DNA of 64,000 nucleotides from Arcanobacterium phocisimile (GCF_016904675.1 NZ_CP070228.1:1054001-1118000); one strand, 5' to 3'. Numbered from the stretch's first letter, positions 46,958 to 57,125 are shown. The notes: generated by a model from the sequence alone, not told the origin. Numbers and translations: made by a program.

Positions 46958-47746
46958 CTAACGTGACTGATCCGACCACGGGGTTAACCGTAACTTGCGC
47001 TCAGCGGCGCCAACCCCCTGCTTCGCCCGCGAACGCAACTCTTCTAAAGAATCAGTACCTGCACGCACCTGCGTTCCAGCAAGCGAGTCGAGCTCACCAT
47101 CAGCAATAGCCGCGATTATTTCAGATACTTCGTTTGGGGAATTCCATTCAGTACGGTTTTTATGCATCAACTGGTTATCCGTCATATCGGTCTTTACGAT
47201 GCCGGGGGCTACCGAGAAAACTCTTAAACCTGAATTATACCCAGCTTCGTGTAACGACCCAGCAAACCGCATTAACGCGGTCTTGGACACAAAATATGCT
47301 GAGGACATTGCGTTATCGAATACTGCTGCACCCGAAGAAAGGTCAACGATTCGGCCACCACCACGTGCCAACATGCCAGGAACTAAACCATGGGCGAGCA
47401 GATAAGGTGCCCGAACATTAATTTCTTGGGTCTTCCACCACGATACGGGGTCAGTTTCCCACGGTAATGCTTCCTCAAACATGACACCAGCATTATTGAT
47501 CATCATGTCGATGGGTTCGTCTACTACCTGCTCAACGAACGTAGCAATCTCTTCCGGTTGCGCTAGATCCACGCCGAAAGTCATCACTTGTGCACCGCGA
47601 GAATTGCACGCCTTCGCAGTGTCGTATAAGGCCTCGTGAGTACGTGCCAACAGTAGAAGCGTACGACCTGGGCAAGCGATCTTACGTGCAATATGTGCAC
47701 CAATTCCGCGAGATGCACCGGTAAGCAAAATAGTTGAAGAGTCCAT
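46958..47746 (-). CDS. Short-chain dehydrogenase/reductase
   Basis: The 262-residue SDR has the cofactor loop LLTGASRGIGAHIARKI (TGxxxGIG), NNAGVMFEE (NNAG), catalytic Ser-Tyr-Lys in VDLSSGAAVFDNAMSSAYFVSKTAL (YxxxK) and the PG motif VAPGIVKTDM. RTHEAL after the second strand fits NADPH use. Substrate is unknown. It lies alone after a strong hairpin that ends the pheST transcript; its own promoter would need to be in the 8-50 bases upstream, so read-through may contribute. Confidence 0.88.
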   Translation of the reverse strand: MDSSTILLTGASRGIGAHIARKIACPGRTLLLLARTHEALYDTAKACNSRGAQVMTFGVDLAQPEEIATFVEQVVDEPIDMMINNAGVMFEEALPWETDPVSWWKTQEINVRAPYLLAHGLVPGMLARGGGRIVDLSSGAAVFDNAMSSAYFVSKTALMRFAGSLHEAGYNSGLRVFSVAPGIVKTDMTDNQLMHKNRTEWNSPNEVSEIIAAIADGELDSLAGTQVRAGTDSLEELRSRAKQGVGAAERKLRLTPWSDQSR

Positions 47747-47754
47747 ATATAAAG

Positions 47755-47800
47755 TCTAGCGTGTGAAGCATCATTTTTTAGTGATACTTCACACGCTAGA
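47755..47800 (-). terminator. Terminator after pheST
   Basis: TCTAGCGTGTGAAG and CTTCACACGCTAGA form a long stem with further A/T pairing (CATCA...TGATA) around TTTTTTAG. It lies 87 bases after pheT and just before the SDR gene. A smaller hairpin, TCTGTGCA...TGCACAGA at 47855-47878, sits directly after the pheT stop. Confidence 0.75.
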
Positions 47801-47886
47801 TCTAAATTTCCGTGGCTGAACACGGGTAGTAGCCGAAAACTCCAGACTGACTCATCTGTGCACAATCTTATGCACAGATCAACCCA

Positions 47887-50469
47887 TCAGGCACGGAGCT
47901 GCGCTCCGAACTGCTTTCCAGTCTTCTTGATAATACGGTTACGCACCGTAGCGGTTTCCTCAGCGGTCAGCGTGTGATCGCGACCGCGTAGACGAAGCGC
48001 AAAAGCCAATGATTTTTTACCTTCTGGGATCTGATCACCGGAGTAGACGTCGAAGAGTCGGATATCTTCAAGAATATCGCCCGCAATAGTTGCGATTGCT
48101 GCTTGTAGCTTCGCTGCTGGTATTTCATTGTCCACGATAAGTGCGATATCTTCCTTGGCCGCTGGGAATGCGCTCACCGAAGTAATGGTCATTGTTTGAC
48201 CAGTGACCGCCGTGATCAACGCATCGGCGTCTGCTTCGAAAGCAACCGAACGTGGTGGCAGATCAAACGCCTTGCATACCTTCGGTGCAAGCTCGCCAGC
48301 ATGGCCAATTACCTGGCCGTTGACAATCGCTTGTGCACCGCGTCCCGGATGGAATGGTGCCCGAACCACGTTCGAGAACTCTACCGTTGCGCCAAGCGTA
48401 TTGGCCATAATATTTATTGCCTGCAGAGCGTCTCGCCAATCCCACGTTACGGCAGAGAAACCGGCACGTGCTTGAGTCGCGTGCGGTGTTGCCACCCCAG
48501 CAATATGGTGTGGTTGGTGTGGCATGGCGTTCTCAATTGCAACTAGCACCTCATCGCTTGGACGCTGCCCAACACCAGGATTAGCAACCGGAGTGAGCTC
48601 GTGTGGGCGCGTCACGATAGACGATTCGAAAATCGCAACACTGGGGTTGGACCGAGCAACATTGAGCTTGGCAGTATCAAGCAACGAATCCAATATCGAA
48701 GAGCGCATATATGGCGCTTCCTCTTGTAGCGGATTAGCAAGCTTGATAACTTCACGACGCGGATCTTCGGCGTCGATCTGTTGATTCTCGAACGCTGCTT
48801 GGGAAATGAACGGATAGGACAACACTTGAGTCCAGCCTTGTTCTGCCAATGCGCGGACGATATCACGGTGATGACGCTGGTCGACGGTTAGTCCAGCTCC
48901 CCCGGTAGGCATCGGCAGGATCGACTTGATTTCATCATAACCAACGAGTCGAGCGACTTCTTCAACAAAATGCGCCGGACCGACAAGATCTGGACGCCAT
49001 GGTGCAGGAGTGACGTTCAGTGTTGTCCCGTCACCTTCAATTCGACAACCGATATCGGTGAGGATACCGATGATCTTGTCGGTTGGGACCTGCAACCCAG
49101 TAAGACGTTCAACTTCAGAAACGTCGAACGTAATCGGCTCAATTCCAGGCACATCAGCGTATTCGAAATTATCAGTATCGATTGTGCCACCACCGAAATC
49201 AGCTAATATTTCGGCAACCAAATGGGCAGCAACATGGGTAATGGTTGGATCCACACCGCGCTCAAACCGCTTCGACGCCTCAGAAGGGAGACGGTGACGG
49301 CGAGCCATACGAGCTACCGACACCGGATCGAAGTGTGCAGCTTCGATCAAAATATCGACCGTTGAGTCGCCGATTTCAGTCTGCGCGCCTCCCATGGCTC
49401 CTGCGAGTCCGACTACTCGCCCACCATGACCACCTTCAGAATCTGCGATGACGAGATCTTCTGGGTCGAGTGTACGTTCGACGTCGTCAAGGGTAGTGAG
49501 CTTCTCGCCAGCGCGTGCACGACGCACTACCAACGGAGCAGTGATCTTGTCGAGATCATAAGCATGCAGTGGCTGACCAAGATCAAGCATGACATAGTTC
49601 GTGGCATCAACAACGAGGGAAATGGGGCGCATACCCGCAGCCGTCAAGCGATCTTGCATCCATTTCGGTGACTGGGCTTGTGGATCAACACCGCGCACAA
49701 TCGTGGTAACGAAACGATCTGCACCGGGCTTACCATGAATCGGACGCTCATCTTCCACGACAACTGGAAAACCGTTATTGTTCACCGCTGGCAGGTCACT
49801 TTGCAGATTTTCTGCCAGACCTGGATCGGTAAACTTCGCGCCTGTGGAGTGAGAATATTCGCGTGCCACACCACGCATAGAGAAGCAGTAGCCACGGTCT
49901 GGGGTGACGTTAATTTCGAGAACTTCGCCGGCCAATCCGAGATACGGCAAAACATTTTCACCAACCGCTGGAATACCGGCGTCCCTAGCTTCGGCTTCAT
50001 TGTGTGCCAGAACAATAATGCCATCGTGATCTTCGCCGAGACCGAGTTCGCGTGCGGAACAAATCATGCCATCAGAGATGTGACCGTAGGTCTTGCGGGC
50101 TGCGATCGCGAAATCACCCGGTAGGACGGCTCCCGGAAGCGAGACGACGACGTAGTCCCCTTCAACGAAATTGTGGGCGCCACAGATAATGCCGCGCGAT
50201 GGGAAGTCAACTGGTTCTTTACCTTCACCAGGCGCGTCGTTATGCTCACCGACGTCGACACGGCAGTAGTTAATAACTTTGCCGTTCTTTTGTGCTTCTT
50301 TAACAAGAGTGAGAACTTTTCCGACGACGATCGGGCCTGAGACTTCAGGAGCGTGGATTTCTTCTTCTTCCAAACCAACCTTGACGAGGTCCGCTGCTAG
50401 TTGGGTAGCGCTGAGATCTGCTGGAACTTCGACATGGCTAGCTAGCCAATCAATCGGGATGCGTGGCAT
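47887..50469 (-). CDS. pheT: Phenylalanyl-tRNA synthetase beta chain
   Basis: The 860-residue subunit has the N-terminal tRNA-binding (EMAP-like) domain about 40-160, B3/B4 editing domain (PDRGYCFSMRGVAREYSHST...), B5 domain with the catalytic-core mimic (VDATNYVMLDLGQPLHAYDLDKI) and the C-terminal anticodon-binding FDX-ACB domain (SAFPAAKEDIALIVDNEIPAA). It pairs with PheS to form the alpha2-beta2 enzyme. It abuts pheS, sharing one base at the boundary. Confidence 0.96.
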   Translation of the reverse strand: MPRIPIDWLASHVEVPADLSATQLAADLVKVGLEEEEIHAPEVSGPIVVGKVLTLVKEAQKNGKVINYCRVDVGEHNDAPGEGKEPVDFPSRGIICGAHNFVEGDYVVVSLPGAVLPGDFAIAARKTYGHISDGMICSARELGLGEDHDGIIVLAHNEAEARDAGIPAVGENVLPYLGLAGEVLEINVTPDRGYCFSMRGVAREYSHSTGAKFTDPGLAENLQSDLPAVNNNGFPVVVEDERPIHGKPGADRFVTTIVRGVDPQAQSPKWMQDRLTAAGMRPISLVVDATNYVMLDLGQPLHAYDLDKITAPLVVRRARAGEKLTTLDDVERTLDPEDLVIADSEGGHGGRVVGLAGAMGGAQTEIGDSTVDILIEAAHFDPVSVARMARRHRLPSEASKRFERGVDPTITHVAAHLVAEILADFGGGTIDTDNFEYADVPGIEPITFDVSEVERLTGLQVPTDKIIGILTDIGCRIEGDGTTLNVTPAPWRPDLVGPAHFVEEVARLVGYDEIKSILPMPTGGAGLTVDQRHHRDIVRALAEQGWTQVLSYPFISQAAFENQQIDAEDPRREVIKLANPLQEEAPYMRSSILDSLLDTAKLNVARSNPSVAIFESSIVTRPHELTPVANPGVGQRPSDEVLVAIENAMPHQPHHIAGVATPHATQARAGFSAVTWDWRDALQAINIMANTLGATVEFSNVVRAPFHPGRGAQAIVNGQVIGHAGELAPKVCKAFDLPPRSVAFEADADALITAVTGQTMTITSVSAFPAAKEDIALIVDNEIPAAKLQAAIATIAGDILEDIRLFDVYSGDQIPEGKKSLAFALRLRGRDHTLTAEETATVRNRIIKKTGKQFGAQLRA

Positions 50470-51551
50470 CAGTTTCCCCTTCCCGTGGTGCCAAATTGCT
50501 GTGAGAATCGAATATCGCCTTCTACCATGTCACGCATATCAGCAATAGCGTTACGCAACATGAGGGTCCGTTCAATTCCCATACCAAACGCGAAACCAGT
50601 GTATTCTTCAGGATCGATTCCAGCGTTTCGTAGAACTTCTGGGTTGACCATTCCACAGCCCCCCCATTCGATCCAGCCTGGTCCACCCTTCTTCTGCGGG
50701 AACCATAGATCCATTTCGGCTGACGGCTCAGTAAATGGGAAATACGATGGCCGCAGTCGAGTACGCGCCTGTTCGCCAAAGAGCTGTTGTGCAAAGTGGT
50801 CGAGCGTGCCCTTCAAGTGCTCCATCGTCAGGCCCTTATCCACGGCCAAGCCTTCGATCTGATGGAAGACTGGGGTGTGGGTGGCATCGAGAGCATCGGT
50901 GCGGAAAACCTTGCCTGGGCAGACAATGTAGAGTGGCACACCGCGTTCGAGCAATGCGTGTGATTGTACTGGCGAGGTGTGGGTGCGTAGAACGAGACCT
51001 GGCTGGGTTTCGACGTCGGCTTCCGAGCCAGCGTGGGCAACACCGTCGACGTAGAACGTGTCTTGCATCTGCCGAGCCGGATGGTCTGGACCAAAGTTAA
51101 GCGAATCGAAGTTAAACCACTCGTGTTCAAGCTCAGGGCCTTCAGCTACTTGCCATCCCATGCCGATAAACAGATCAGAGATATCTTCCATCAAAGCAGG
51201 GAGGGGATGCCGTGCACCGCTTGGCGTGCGAGTCACCGGTAGCGTGACATCAACAGTTTCTTCAACGAGCATCCTAGCTTCTACTTCAGCTTCAATACGT
51301 TCAGTAGCAGCTGTCAATGCAACCTGAATATCTTTGCGTGCTCGCCCCATAAGTTTTCCAGCAACCGGACGCTCGGATTTTTCAAGCCCTTTAATTCGCA
51401 TATTGGCTTGAGTAATCGGGGCATTATCGCCGGTATGCACCAGGCGAGCTTCTTTTAATTCATCGAGTGTTTGGGCATTCGAAAATGCTCTTTGCGCCGC
51501 AAGGACTGCTCGTGCGATCCCTGCTTCATCCAGTGGACTCAGCGGTTCCAT
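50469..51551 (-). CDS. pheS: Phenylalanyl-tRNA synthetase alpha chain
   Basis: The 360-residue catalytic subunit has an N-terminal coiled coil (about 1-90), motif 1 region with [19 protein letters not shown], motif 2 [26 protein letters not shown] and motif 3 [14 protein letters not shown]. Its active site binds phenylalanine and ATP. No T-box or attenuator is evident in the 229 bases upstream. It is first in the pheST operon. Confidence 0.96.
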   Translation of the reverse strand: MEPLSPLDEAGIARAVLAAQRAFSNAQTLDELKEARLVHTGDNAPITQANMRIKGLEKSERPVAGKLMGRARKDIQVALTAATERIEAEVEARMLVEETVDVTLPVTRTPSGARHPLPALMEDISDLFIGMGWQVAEGPELEHEWFNFDSLNFGPDHPARQMQDTFYVDGVAHAGSEADVETQPGLVLRTHTSPVQSHALLERGVPLYIVCPGKVFRTDALDATHTPVFHQIEGLAVDKGLTMEHLKGTLDHFAQQLFGEQARTRLRPSYFPFTEPSAEMDLWFPQKKGGPGWIEWGGCGMVNPEVLRNAGIDPEEYTGFAFGMGIERTLMLRNAIADMRDMVEGDIRFSQQFGTTGRGN

Positions 51552-51742
51552 AATGGCCTTTCATCCTGAAGAAATATCAGTACCTATTGTACGTTGTGGA
51601 GGAAAGAACCGCGGATTCGGAGAAGGATATACTTCGTCACGATTATTGAAGTGAAGAAAATTCCAGTCCTCGCCATGAGCTGAAAAAGTCACCCAGACAT
51701 GAAATCGGACACTGTTCCCGGTAAGGTGGAATGAAACACAGG

Positions 51743-51756
51743 TAACCGTTCGGTTA
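51743..51756. promoter_or_regulatory. Small palindrome upstream of LEA-like gene
   Basis: TAACCG-TT-CGGTTA is a perfect inverted repeat 24 bases before the LEA-like start codon. It could be an operator or a 5' UTR hairpin. GGAAT 15 bases before GTT in the same place would resemble an extracytoplasmic-type sigma promoter, but the match is weak. Confidence 0.35.
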
Positions 51757-51780
51757 TCTTAATCACGATAGGAGACCCCG

Positions 51781-52131
51781 ATGACTGACGAGAAGAATAT
51801 TTTTGATCGCGCAGCGGACGCAGCAAAAGGCGCTTTCGATAGCGTTCGTGACAAAGCAGAATCGAGTGAGCTACAGGAGAAACTGACGGACGCTAAATCT
51901 GCCGTAGTAGATGGTATTCGCTCGGCTGGCGAAAAAGCCACCGATGCTGTTCGCGAGACCAAGCACAAGGCTGAAGACATTCTCGGCAAGGATGATTCCG
52001 TCATCGAAAAGGCTGATCGCAAACTCGAGCATACTTCTGAAACCATGGGCGATAAAATTGATGGTGCGGCTAAGCGCGCCGAAGATTTAGGTGACGAGCT
52101 CGGTGACAAGCTAGAGAATGCTGGCGAGTGA
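51781..52131 (+). CDS. LEA/apolipoprotein-like stress protein
   Basis: The 116-residue protein is highly charged with repeating 11-residue helix units (AADAAKGAFDS, ATDAVRETKHK, AEDLGDELGDK) and no cysteine, tryptophan or membrane segment. This pattern is typical of group 3 LEA-like and YtxH/CsbD-associated stress proteins which are unfolded in solution and form amphipathic helices on membranes or when dry. AGGAGA precedes the ATG. The opposite strand is also open over this length but lacks a ribosome site. A palindrome upstream suggests regulation. Specific function unknown. Confidence 0.75.
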   Translation: MTDEKNIFDRAADAAKGAFDSVRDKAESSELQEKLTDAKSAVVDGIRSAGEKATDAVRETKHKAEDILGKDDSVIEKADRKLEHTSETMGDKIDGAAKRAEDLGDELGDKLENAGE

Positions 52132-52243
52132 GTAACCTATTGAGGTACAAAATGGCCAATTGGGCTCTGTTCGGTTGAACTAACTGGGTGGTCGCATCCG
52201 ATCATAGAGATGCTTAGGCCAGATTGAAAAGTCCATCTGTAAT

Positions 52244-52297
52244 ACGTATACACAGTGTGGGGATCGCTTCCGAGCGATCCCCACACTGTGTATACGT
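52244..52297. terminator. 54-bp perfect palindrome (bidirectional terminator)
   Basis: ACGTATACACAGTGTGGGGA continues to a TCGCTTCCGAGCGA centre and returns as the reverse complement without mismatch. It is between convergent genes (LEA-like, aldolase). It has no clear U tract, so termination would rely on stem strength or Rho. Confidence 0.75.
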
Positions 52298-52364
52298 TAT
52301 ATCGGCGAATTAAGTTGCCGGTGAGAGGTCTGGTGGCACCGAGCCACCACTTCCCTATCGACCG

Positions 52365-53282
52365 TCAGTCCATCAAACCAACATGGCGAAGAACCTGTGC
52401 GATTCCTTCTTCTTCCTCAGGAAGAAGAACGGAAACAGGTTCTGGCATCTTGTTGGATTCAAAAACGCCCAAGACCTTCAGCGCAGTCTTGAATGCTCCA
52501 ACGCCAGCACCAAAGCCGGTAGTTGATGAAGGAACCATAACGATGCGCATAAGGTCAGAAAGACGATCTTGTTCCTTACGAACGGTCTCCCAATCACCTG
52601 CTTGGTAGGCATTCCACTGGCGAACGTAGCCAGCAGGGTCAACGTTAGCAAGGCCTGGAACCGAACCATCAGCTCCACCGAGGTATGCGCCGTCGACAAC
52701 AACTTCGTGACCGGTGAGCAAAGACAGTGGGTGACCCGCACGCTCGTTGTCCTGAAGAAGGAACCGGAAGGAAACGTCGTCACCGGAAGAATCCTTCACA
52801 CCGGTAATGACTCCGTCTTCACCCAAGCGCATCAAGAGTGCTGGTGGAAGCTTGACGTGTACACATACTGGGATGTCGTAGGCGAACAATGGAAGATCGG
52901 TCGCTGCGCCAACCTGGCGGAAGTGACGTTCAACCTGTGGCATACCGCCAAGCGCATAGAACGGTGCGGTGGCAACAATGCCGTCGACGCCGATCTTCTC
53001 TGCTTGCTTGACATGTTCGATCACGCGATCAGTCTGGGTATCAATAACGCCAGCGAGAACCGGGACGCGACCAGCAACAACTTCGTTGGTTGCGCGTAGG
53101 ATCTCCTCGCGACGGCTAGGAGTAGCGAATGCACCCTCACCGGATGAACCTAGAGCGAAAACTCCATGAACACCGGCATGGATCATACGATCTAGGCCGC
53201 GCTGGTATGATTCTGCATCGAACGTGCCGTCTTCATGCTCGGCAACTACTACTGGTGGAATAACTCCACGAAATTCTGTCAT
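52365..53282 (-). CDS. DapA/NanA-family class I aldolase
   Basis: The 305-residue TIM-barrel enzyme has the DHDPS/NAL landmarks: FALGSSGEGAF (substrate carboxylate loop, about 43-53), LPLFAYDIPV (catalytic Tyr, about 130-139) and GVKDSSGDD (Schiff-base Lys, about 160-168). Relatives include dihydrodipicolinate synthase, N-acetylneuraminate lyase and keto-deoxy-sugar aldolases. It is 11 bases after the last transporter gene, so it probably acts on what is imported. Lysine synthesis is unlikely from that context; sialic acid or another 2-keto acid is suggested. The exact substrate cannot be read. Confidence 0.85.
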   Translation of the reverse strand: MTEFRGVIPPVVVAEHEDGTFDAESYQRGLDRMIHAGVHGVFALGSSGEGAFATPSRREEILRATNEVVAGRVPVLAGVIDTQTDRVIEHVKQAEKIGVDGIVATAPFYALGGMPQVERHFRQVGAATDLPLFAYDIPVCVHVKLPPALLMRLGEDGVITGVKDSSGDDVSFRFLLQDNERAGHPLSLLTGHEVVVDGAYLGGADGSVPGLANVDPAGYVRQWNAYQAGDWETVRKEQDRLSDLMRIVMVPSSTTGFGAGVGAFKTALKVLGVFESNKMPEPVSVLLPEEEEGIAQVLRHVGLMD

Positions 53283-53293
53283 GATCCTTTTCC

Positions 53294-54103
53294 TTATAGA
53301 GTCGGGTGGAGCAATGAAGGCGCAGCACCCAAAAGTTTCCTAGTATAAGCGTCCTTCGGGTTAGCTAACAGTTCGTCAGCTGGTCCTTCCTCGACGACGA
53401 GGCCCTTATTCATAACAGCGATACGGTCAGAGACGTAACGAACTGTCTGAATGTCGTGGGAGATGAACACCATTGCTAGGTTTAATTCTTTCTTCAGATC
53501 CGTCAGCAAGTTCAGGATCTGCGCGCGAACGGAAACGTCCAGTGCAGACGTTGGTTCGTCAGCAATAATCGCTTTTGGCTCCAGAGCCAGAGCGCGGGCA
53601 ATAGCCACGCGCTGACGCTGTCCACCGGAAAGCTGACCAGGCAGCGCATCGAGCGCAGAAGCTGGCAAGCCAACCATCGATATGAGGTCGCTTACGCGCT
53701 TCTTGCGCTCGGCCTCAGTACCGATCTTATGTACACGGAGCGGATCGGCGAGCTGATCTTGGACAACCATACGTGGGTTAAGAGCAGTAGCTGGATCTTG
53801 GAAGACGACGGAGACCACACGCCCGACGCGACGACGAGCATCGGCAGAGCGCTTGGTGATTTCTTCTCCGTTGAAGTACACGTGACCAGAGGTTGCCATC
53901 TGCAAACCGCACATAACGTTTGCGGTTGTTGACTTACCACAACCGGATTCGCCAACGATTCCGAGGGTTTGGCCAGGCATGACTTTCATGTTGACGCCGC
54001 GAACGGCCTGGATCTTGTTGGGCTTGAAAAGCGAGCCAGTACGAGTTGAGAAGGTGACTTTGACGTCCCTCAGCTCGATGATTGGAGTATCCTGTGAAGT
54101 CAC
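53294..54103 (-). CDS. Peptide-type ABC transporter ATPase (OppF/DppF family)
   Basis: The 269-residue ATPase has Walker A GESGCGKSTTANVMCG (about 52), signature LSGGQRQRVAIARAL and Walker B IIADEPTSALDVSVRAQ, and ends in the oligopeptide-type C-terminal segment (YTRKLLGAAPSLLHP) that in this family often precedes an Fe-S motif. It pairs with the ATPase half of the fused gene upstream, which it overlaps by 4 bases. Confidence 0.92.
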   Translation of the reverse strand: MTSQDTPIIELRDVKVTFSTRTGSLFKPNKIQAVRGVNMKVMPGQTLGIVGESGCGKSTTANVMCGLQMATSGHVYFNGEEITKRSADARRRVGRVVSVVFQDPATALNPRMVVQDQLADPLRVHKIGTEAERKKRVSDLISMVGLPASALDALPGQLSGGQRQRVAIARALALEPKAIIADEPTSALDVSVRAQILNLLTDLKKELNLAMVFISHDIQTVRYVSDRIAVMNKGLVVEEGPADELLANPKDAYTRKLLGAAPSLLHPTL

Positions 54104-56145
54104 AGTTCTTCACCTGCCTTTGCGGTATCGGTGTTTTGCGATTCTGGACGTGGAGGTAGCGCTGCGTAGTAGTGGCGCGGTCCGACTTCGGTCAGTACCG
54201 GACGGATATCCAATCCATAATCTGGGTGTGAGGAACGTGGAGCAAAGCGATCACCGCGTGGGAAGTCCTTCGGCGATGGAACTGTTCCAGGAACCTGGTG
54301 GAGGCGGCCAGAGCCAGACTCGATGGAGAGCACGGCACCGAGCAATCCACGAGTGTATTCGTGGGTTGGATTGAGCAAGAGTTCGCTTGTAGGTGCCTGT
54401 TCGATAACCTGGCCTGCGTACATAACTGTAATCGAATGCGCAACTTCAGCAACGAGAGCTAAATCGTGTGACACGAAGATCATGGCAAATCCGAGCTTTT
54501 CGCGCAGTTCGTTGAGCAACGCAATGACTTGCTTCTGAACCGTGACGTCAAGCGCGGTTGTCGGTTCGTCCGCAATGATGAGCTTTGGATCACGGGTAAG
54601 TGCCATTGCGATAAGCACGCGCTGGCGCTGACCACCGGAAAGCTCGTGTGGATAGGATTCCAAGGTACGCTTCGGATCAAGGCCAACAAGTTCGAGAAGC
54701 TCTTCTGCGGTGCGAGTGCCACCACGCGAAGTTAGCTGCTTCATCTGAGACTTAATAAGCATTGCTGGATTGAGCGAGCTCAGCGCATCTTGGTAAATCA
54801 TAGCCATCTCGTGGCCAAGAAGTCCCTGACGCTCTGCCACGCTCATTTCAAGGAGATTCTTCCCCTTGTAGAGCAACTCGCCCGAAAGTTCTGCCCGTGG
54901 GTCAATCAGGCCCATGATGGACAATGCCGTAATGGATTTACCACAGCCAGATTCACCAACCAGACCCATCGTTTCACCCGGCGAAACGGTAAACGAAACG
55001 TTATCGACGACGTTCACATCACCATGGCGGGGGAACTTAATGGAGAAGTTCTTAACTTCGAGGAGCGGTTGAACCTCTGGATCTGACATGAATCGATCGC
55101 TACGTTTGACTTCTACCTCGCGGAGCGCGTCGATGCGTGCCTGGAGTGATGCGGCTTGCTCTGCGTATGCCTTGCGTGGATCGAGAAGAAGCTTGTCTGC
55201 TTCACGCTTGGAGGTTGCGTCAACCTGAGCGACGGAGACACCCTTAGGTGCTGCGACCATTGCGTCGGTGATGCCTTCAGAGAGGATGTTCAAGCACAGC
55301 ACGGTAATCATGATCATGATGCCGGGGAAGAAAGCGGTCCACCACTTTCCGAGCATCACCGAGATGTTGGCTGAAGCATCTGACAAAACATTTCCCCAGG
55401 TTGGTACCATTGCTGACTGCAAACCGGAACCGATAAAGGTCAAGGATGCTTCGAGAATGATGGCGTCTGCAACAAGAACAGTTGCGAACACGAGCACTGG
55501 AGCTGCGGTGTTACGCATAACGTGCTGAGTAAGAATCCATGGTGCTCGTGCACCGGAGACGATGATTGCACGAACGTAATCTTCACCGTAGGCACTCATA
55601 ACGTTAGCGCGCACAATACGAGCTAGCTGTGGCGTGTAGACGAAGGCGATCGAACAGACAATCACGAGCAGGATACCTGCTAGGTTGTCGGAGCTGAAAC
55701 GTGCGGAGAACACCAGCACGGTCACAGCTGCCATAGCGATGCCTGGCACTGCCATGATGATGTCGAGGATACGCATGATGACTTCGGAGATCGACTTGCG
55801 AACAACTGCCGCGATCGAACCGATAATGGCGCCGAAGAACAATGCGATTGCTGTGGAACAGATACCGATGAGCATCGAGAAGCGGCCACCGTAGAGCAAC
55901 CGGCTGAGGATATCACGCCCGACGTGGTCAGTACCGAAGATATGCTCAGCGTTTGGTGGGGTCCACTTGCCAAAGATAGCATCTGGTTCGTAGGGGGCAA
56001 TCCACGGAGCAATCAATGAGATGAAAGCGATGAGTGCCAAGACTAAGAGCGCAATACGTGACCCCAGGCTCATATTACGGATGCGTGAGAAACGCGCACC
56101 TGGTTGAGTAACTTTTGCTAGCTTTTCTTTGTTTCCCATGATCAC
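54100..56145 (-). CDS. Fused ABC permease-ATPase (DppC-DppD type)
   Basis: The 681-residue protein joins two usual subunits. Residues about 1-305 are a DppC-like permease with six helices and the EAA loop (IIVSGARAPWILTQHVMRNTAAPVL). After a charged linker (about 305-355) comes a full DppD-like ATPase with GESGCGKSITALSIMG, LSGGQRQRVLIAMALTRDP, LIIADEPTTALDVTVQ and the family C-terminal HPDYGLDIRPV-type tail. This fusion is known in the sialic-acid SatC/SiaG branch and other actinobacterial transporters. It overlaps its neighbours by 4 bases on both sides. Confidence 0.93.
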   Translation of the reverse strand: MIMGNKEKLAKVTQPGARFSRIRNMSLGSRIALLVLALIAFISLIAPWIAPYEPDAIFGKWTPPNAEHIFGTDHVGRDILSRLLYGGRFSMLIGICSTAIALFFGAIIGSIAAVVRKSISEVIMRILDIIMAVPGIAMAAVTVLVFSARFSSDNLAGILLVIVCSIAFVYTPQLARIVRANVMSAYGEDYVRAIIVSGARAPWILTQHVMRNTAAPVLVFATVLVADAIILEASLTFIGSGLQSAMVPTWGNVLSDASANISVMLGKWWTAFFPGIMIMITVLCLNILSEGITDAMVAAPKGVSVAQVDATSKREADKLLLDPRKAYAEQAASLQARIDALREVEVKRSDRFMSDPEVQPLLEVKNFSIKFPRHGDVNVVDNVSFTVSPGETMGLVGESGCGKSITALSIMGLIDPRAELSGELLYKGKNLLEMSVAERQGLLGHEMAMIYQDALSSLNPAMLIKSQMKQLTSRGGTRTAEELLELVGLDPKRTLESYPHELSGGQRQRVLIAMALTRDPKLIIADEPTTALDVTVQKQVIALLNELREKLGFAMIFVSHDLALVAEVAHSITVMYAGQVIEQAPTSELLLNPTHEYTRGLLGAVLSIESGSGRLHQVPGTVPSPKDFPRGDRFAPRSSHPDYGLDIRPVLTEVGPRHYYAALPPRPESQNTDTAKAGEEL

Positions 56146-57092
56146 ACCGACCTAATACGAGGATTAATCAGCAAGTAGAGCATGTCAACGATGATGTTGA
56201 CGATGATGAACGCAATAGCAACAACCAGTGCGCCACCTTGTACCAAGTTCACCCAATTGTTCTGGATGCCCTTGATAAGAACCTGACCCATGCCATTAAT
56301 CGCGAAGATAATTTCAATAACGACTGCACCACCCATCAGGTAGCCGACTCGAAGACCGAGCACGGTGACTGGAGTAATGAGTGCGTTGCGCAGGACGTTG
56401 CGCCCGATGACGATGTGCTTTGGAATACCTGCACCCAGTGCAGTACGAACGTAGTCACGATCTAATTCTTCAACCATCGAGGTTCGAACCACGCGAGTCA
56501 TTTGACCAATGACAGGAATAGCGAGAGCAACTGCTGGGAGAAGCATGCGCAGGAACCAGCCCCCAAAATCATCAAAGATTCCAGGTAGAGCTCCAGAGAC
56601 TGGCAGCTTGCCGATAAATGCAAGAACAAGAAGAACGGCTAGCCAGAAGGATGGAGTACCGATGCTTATTACCGATAGGACGCGAATAACCTGATCTGGC
56701 CAACGGTCACGGTAAATAGCTGCGAGAACGCCGAGTGGGAAAGAAACTAAAACGGCCAAAATAAGGCCAAAGAAGGTCAATTGGAGAGTGACTGGAAGGG
56801 CTTGACCGATTAGAGAGGAAACGGTATTCGAAACACCAACACCGTAAACACCAAGATCACCTTGCACAAGATTAACAATATAGAGTCCGAGACGGACAAG
56901 AAGTGGTTCGTTCAGGCCTTGCTGTTCACGAAATGCTTCAAGCTCAGGAAGCGTTGCATTTTCACCAAGTGTTGCATAGGCCGGATCGATTGGCGATAAC
57001 GCCATGATAAGGAAGACGAGCACCGTCACGCCCAGCACCATCACTGGGAGCGCGACAAGGCGGCGTCCAATTAGTCTCAGTAGATTATTCAT
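56142..57092 (-). CDS. Peptide-type ABC transporter permease (DppB family)
   Basis: The 316-residue protein has six membrane helices (about 12-33, 98-120, 135-158, 175-200, 235-258, 278-300), the DppB N-terminal MALSPIDPA region and the EAA-type loop RTALGAGIPKHIVIGRNVLRNALIT. It forms the transmembrane heterodimer with the permease half of the next gene. A hairpin separates it from the upstream solute-binding protein gene. Confidence 0.93.
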   Translation of the reverse strand: MNNLLRLIGRRLVALPVMVLGVTVLVFLIMALSPIDPAYATLGENATLPELEAFREQQGLNEPLLVRLGLYIVNLVQGDLGVYGVGVSNTVSSLIGQALPVTLQLTFFGLILAVLVSFPLGVLAAIYRDRWPDQVIRVLSVISIGTPSFWLAVLLVLAFIGKLPVSGALPGIFDDFGGWFLRMLLPAVALAIPVIGQMTRVVRTSMVEELDRDYVRTALGAGIPKHIVIGRNVLRNALITPVTVLGLRVGYLMGGAVVIEIIFAINGMGQVLIKGIQNNWVNLVQGGALVVAIAFIIVNIIVDMLYLLINPRIRSV

Positions 57093-57125
57093 TCCATCTT
57101 TTCCTTACGACTATTCTCAACCGTT

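Noticed and set aside
51759-52109. 116-codon antisense frame, Ser-rich, opposite the LEA-like gene
   Set aside because: The plus-strand frame has AGGAGA before its ATG and a regular helix repeat. The antisense product is only Ser/Ala/Arg-rich and has no start signal.
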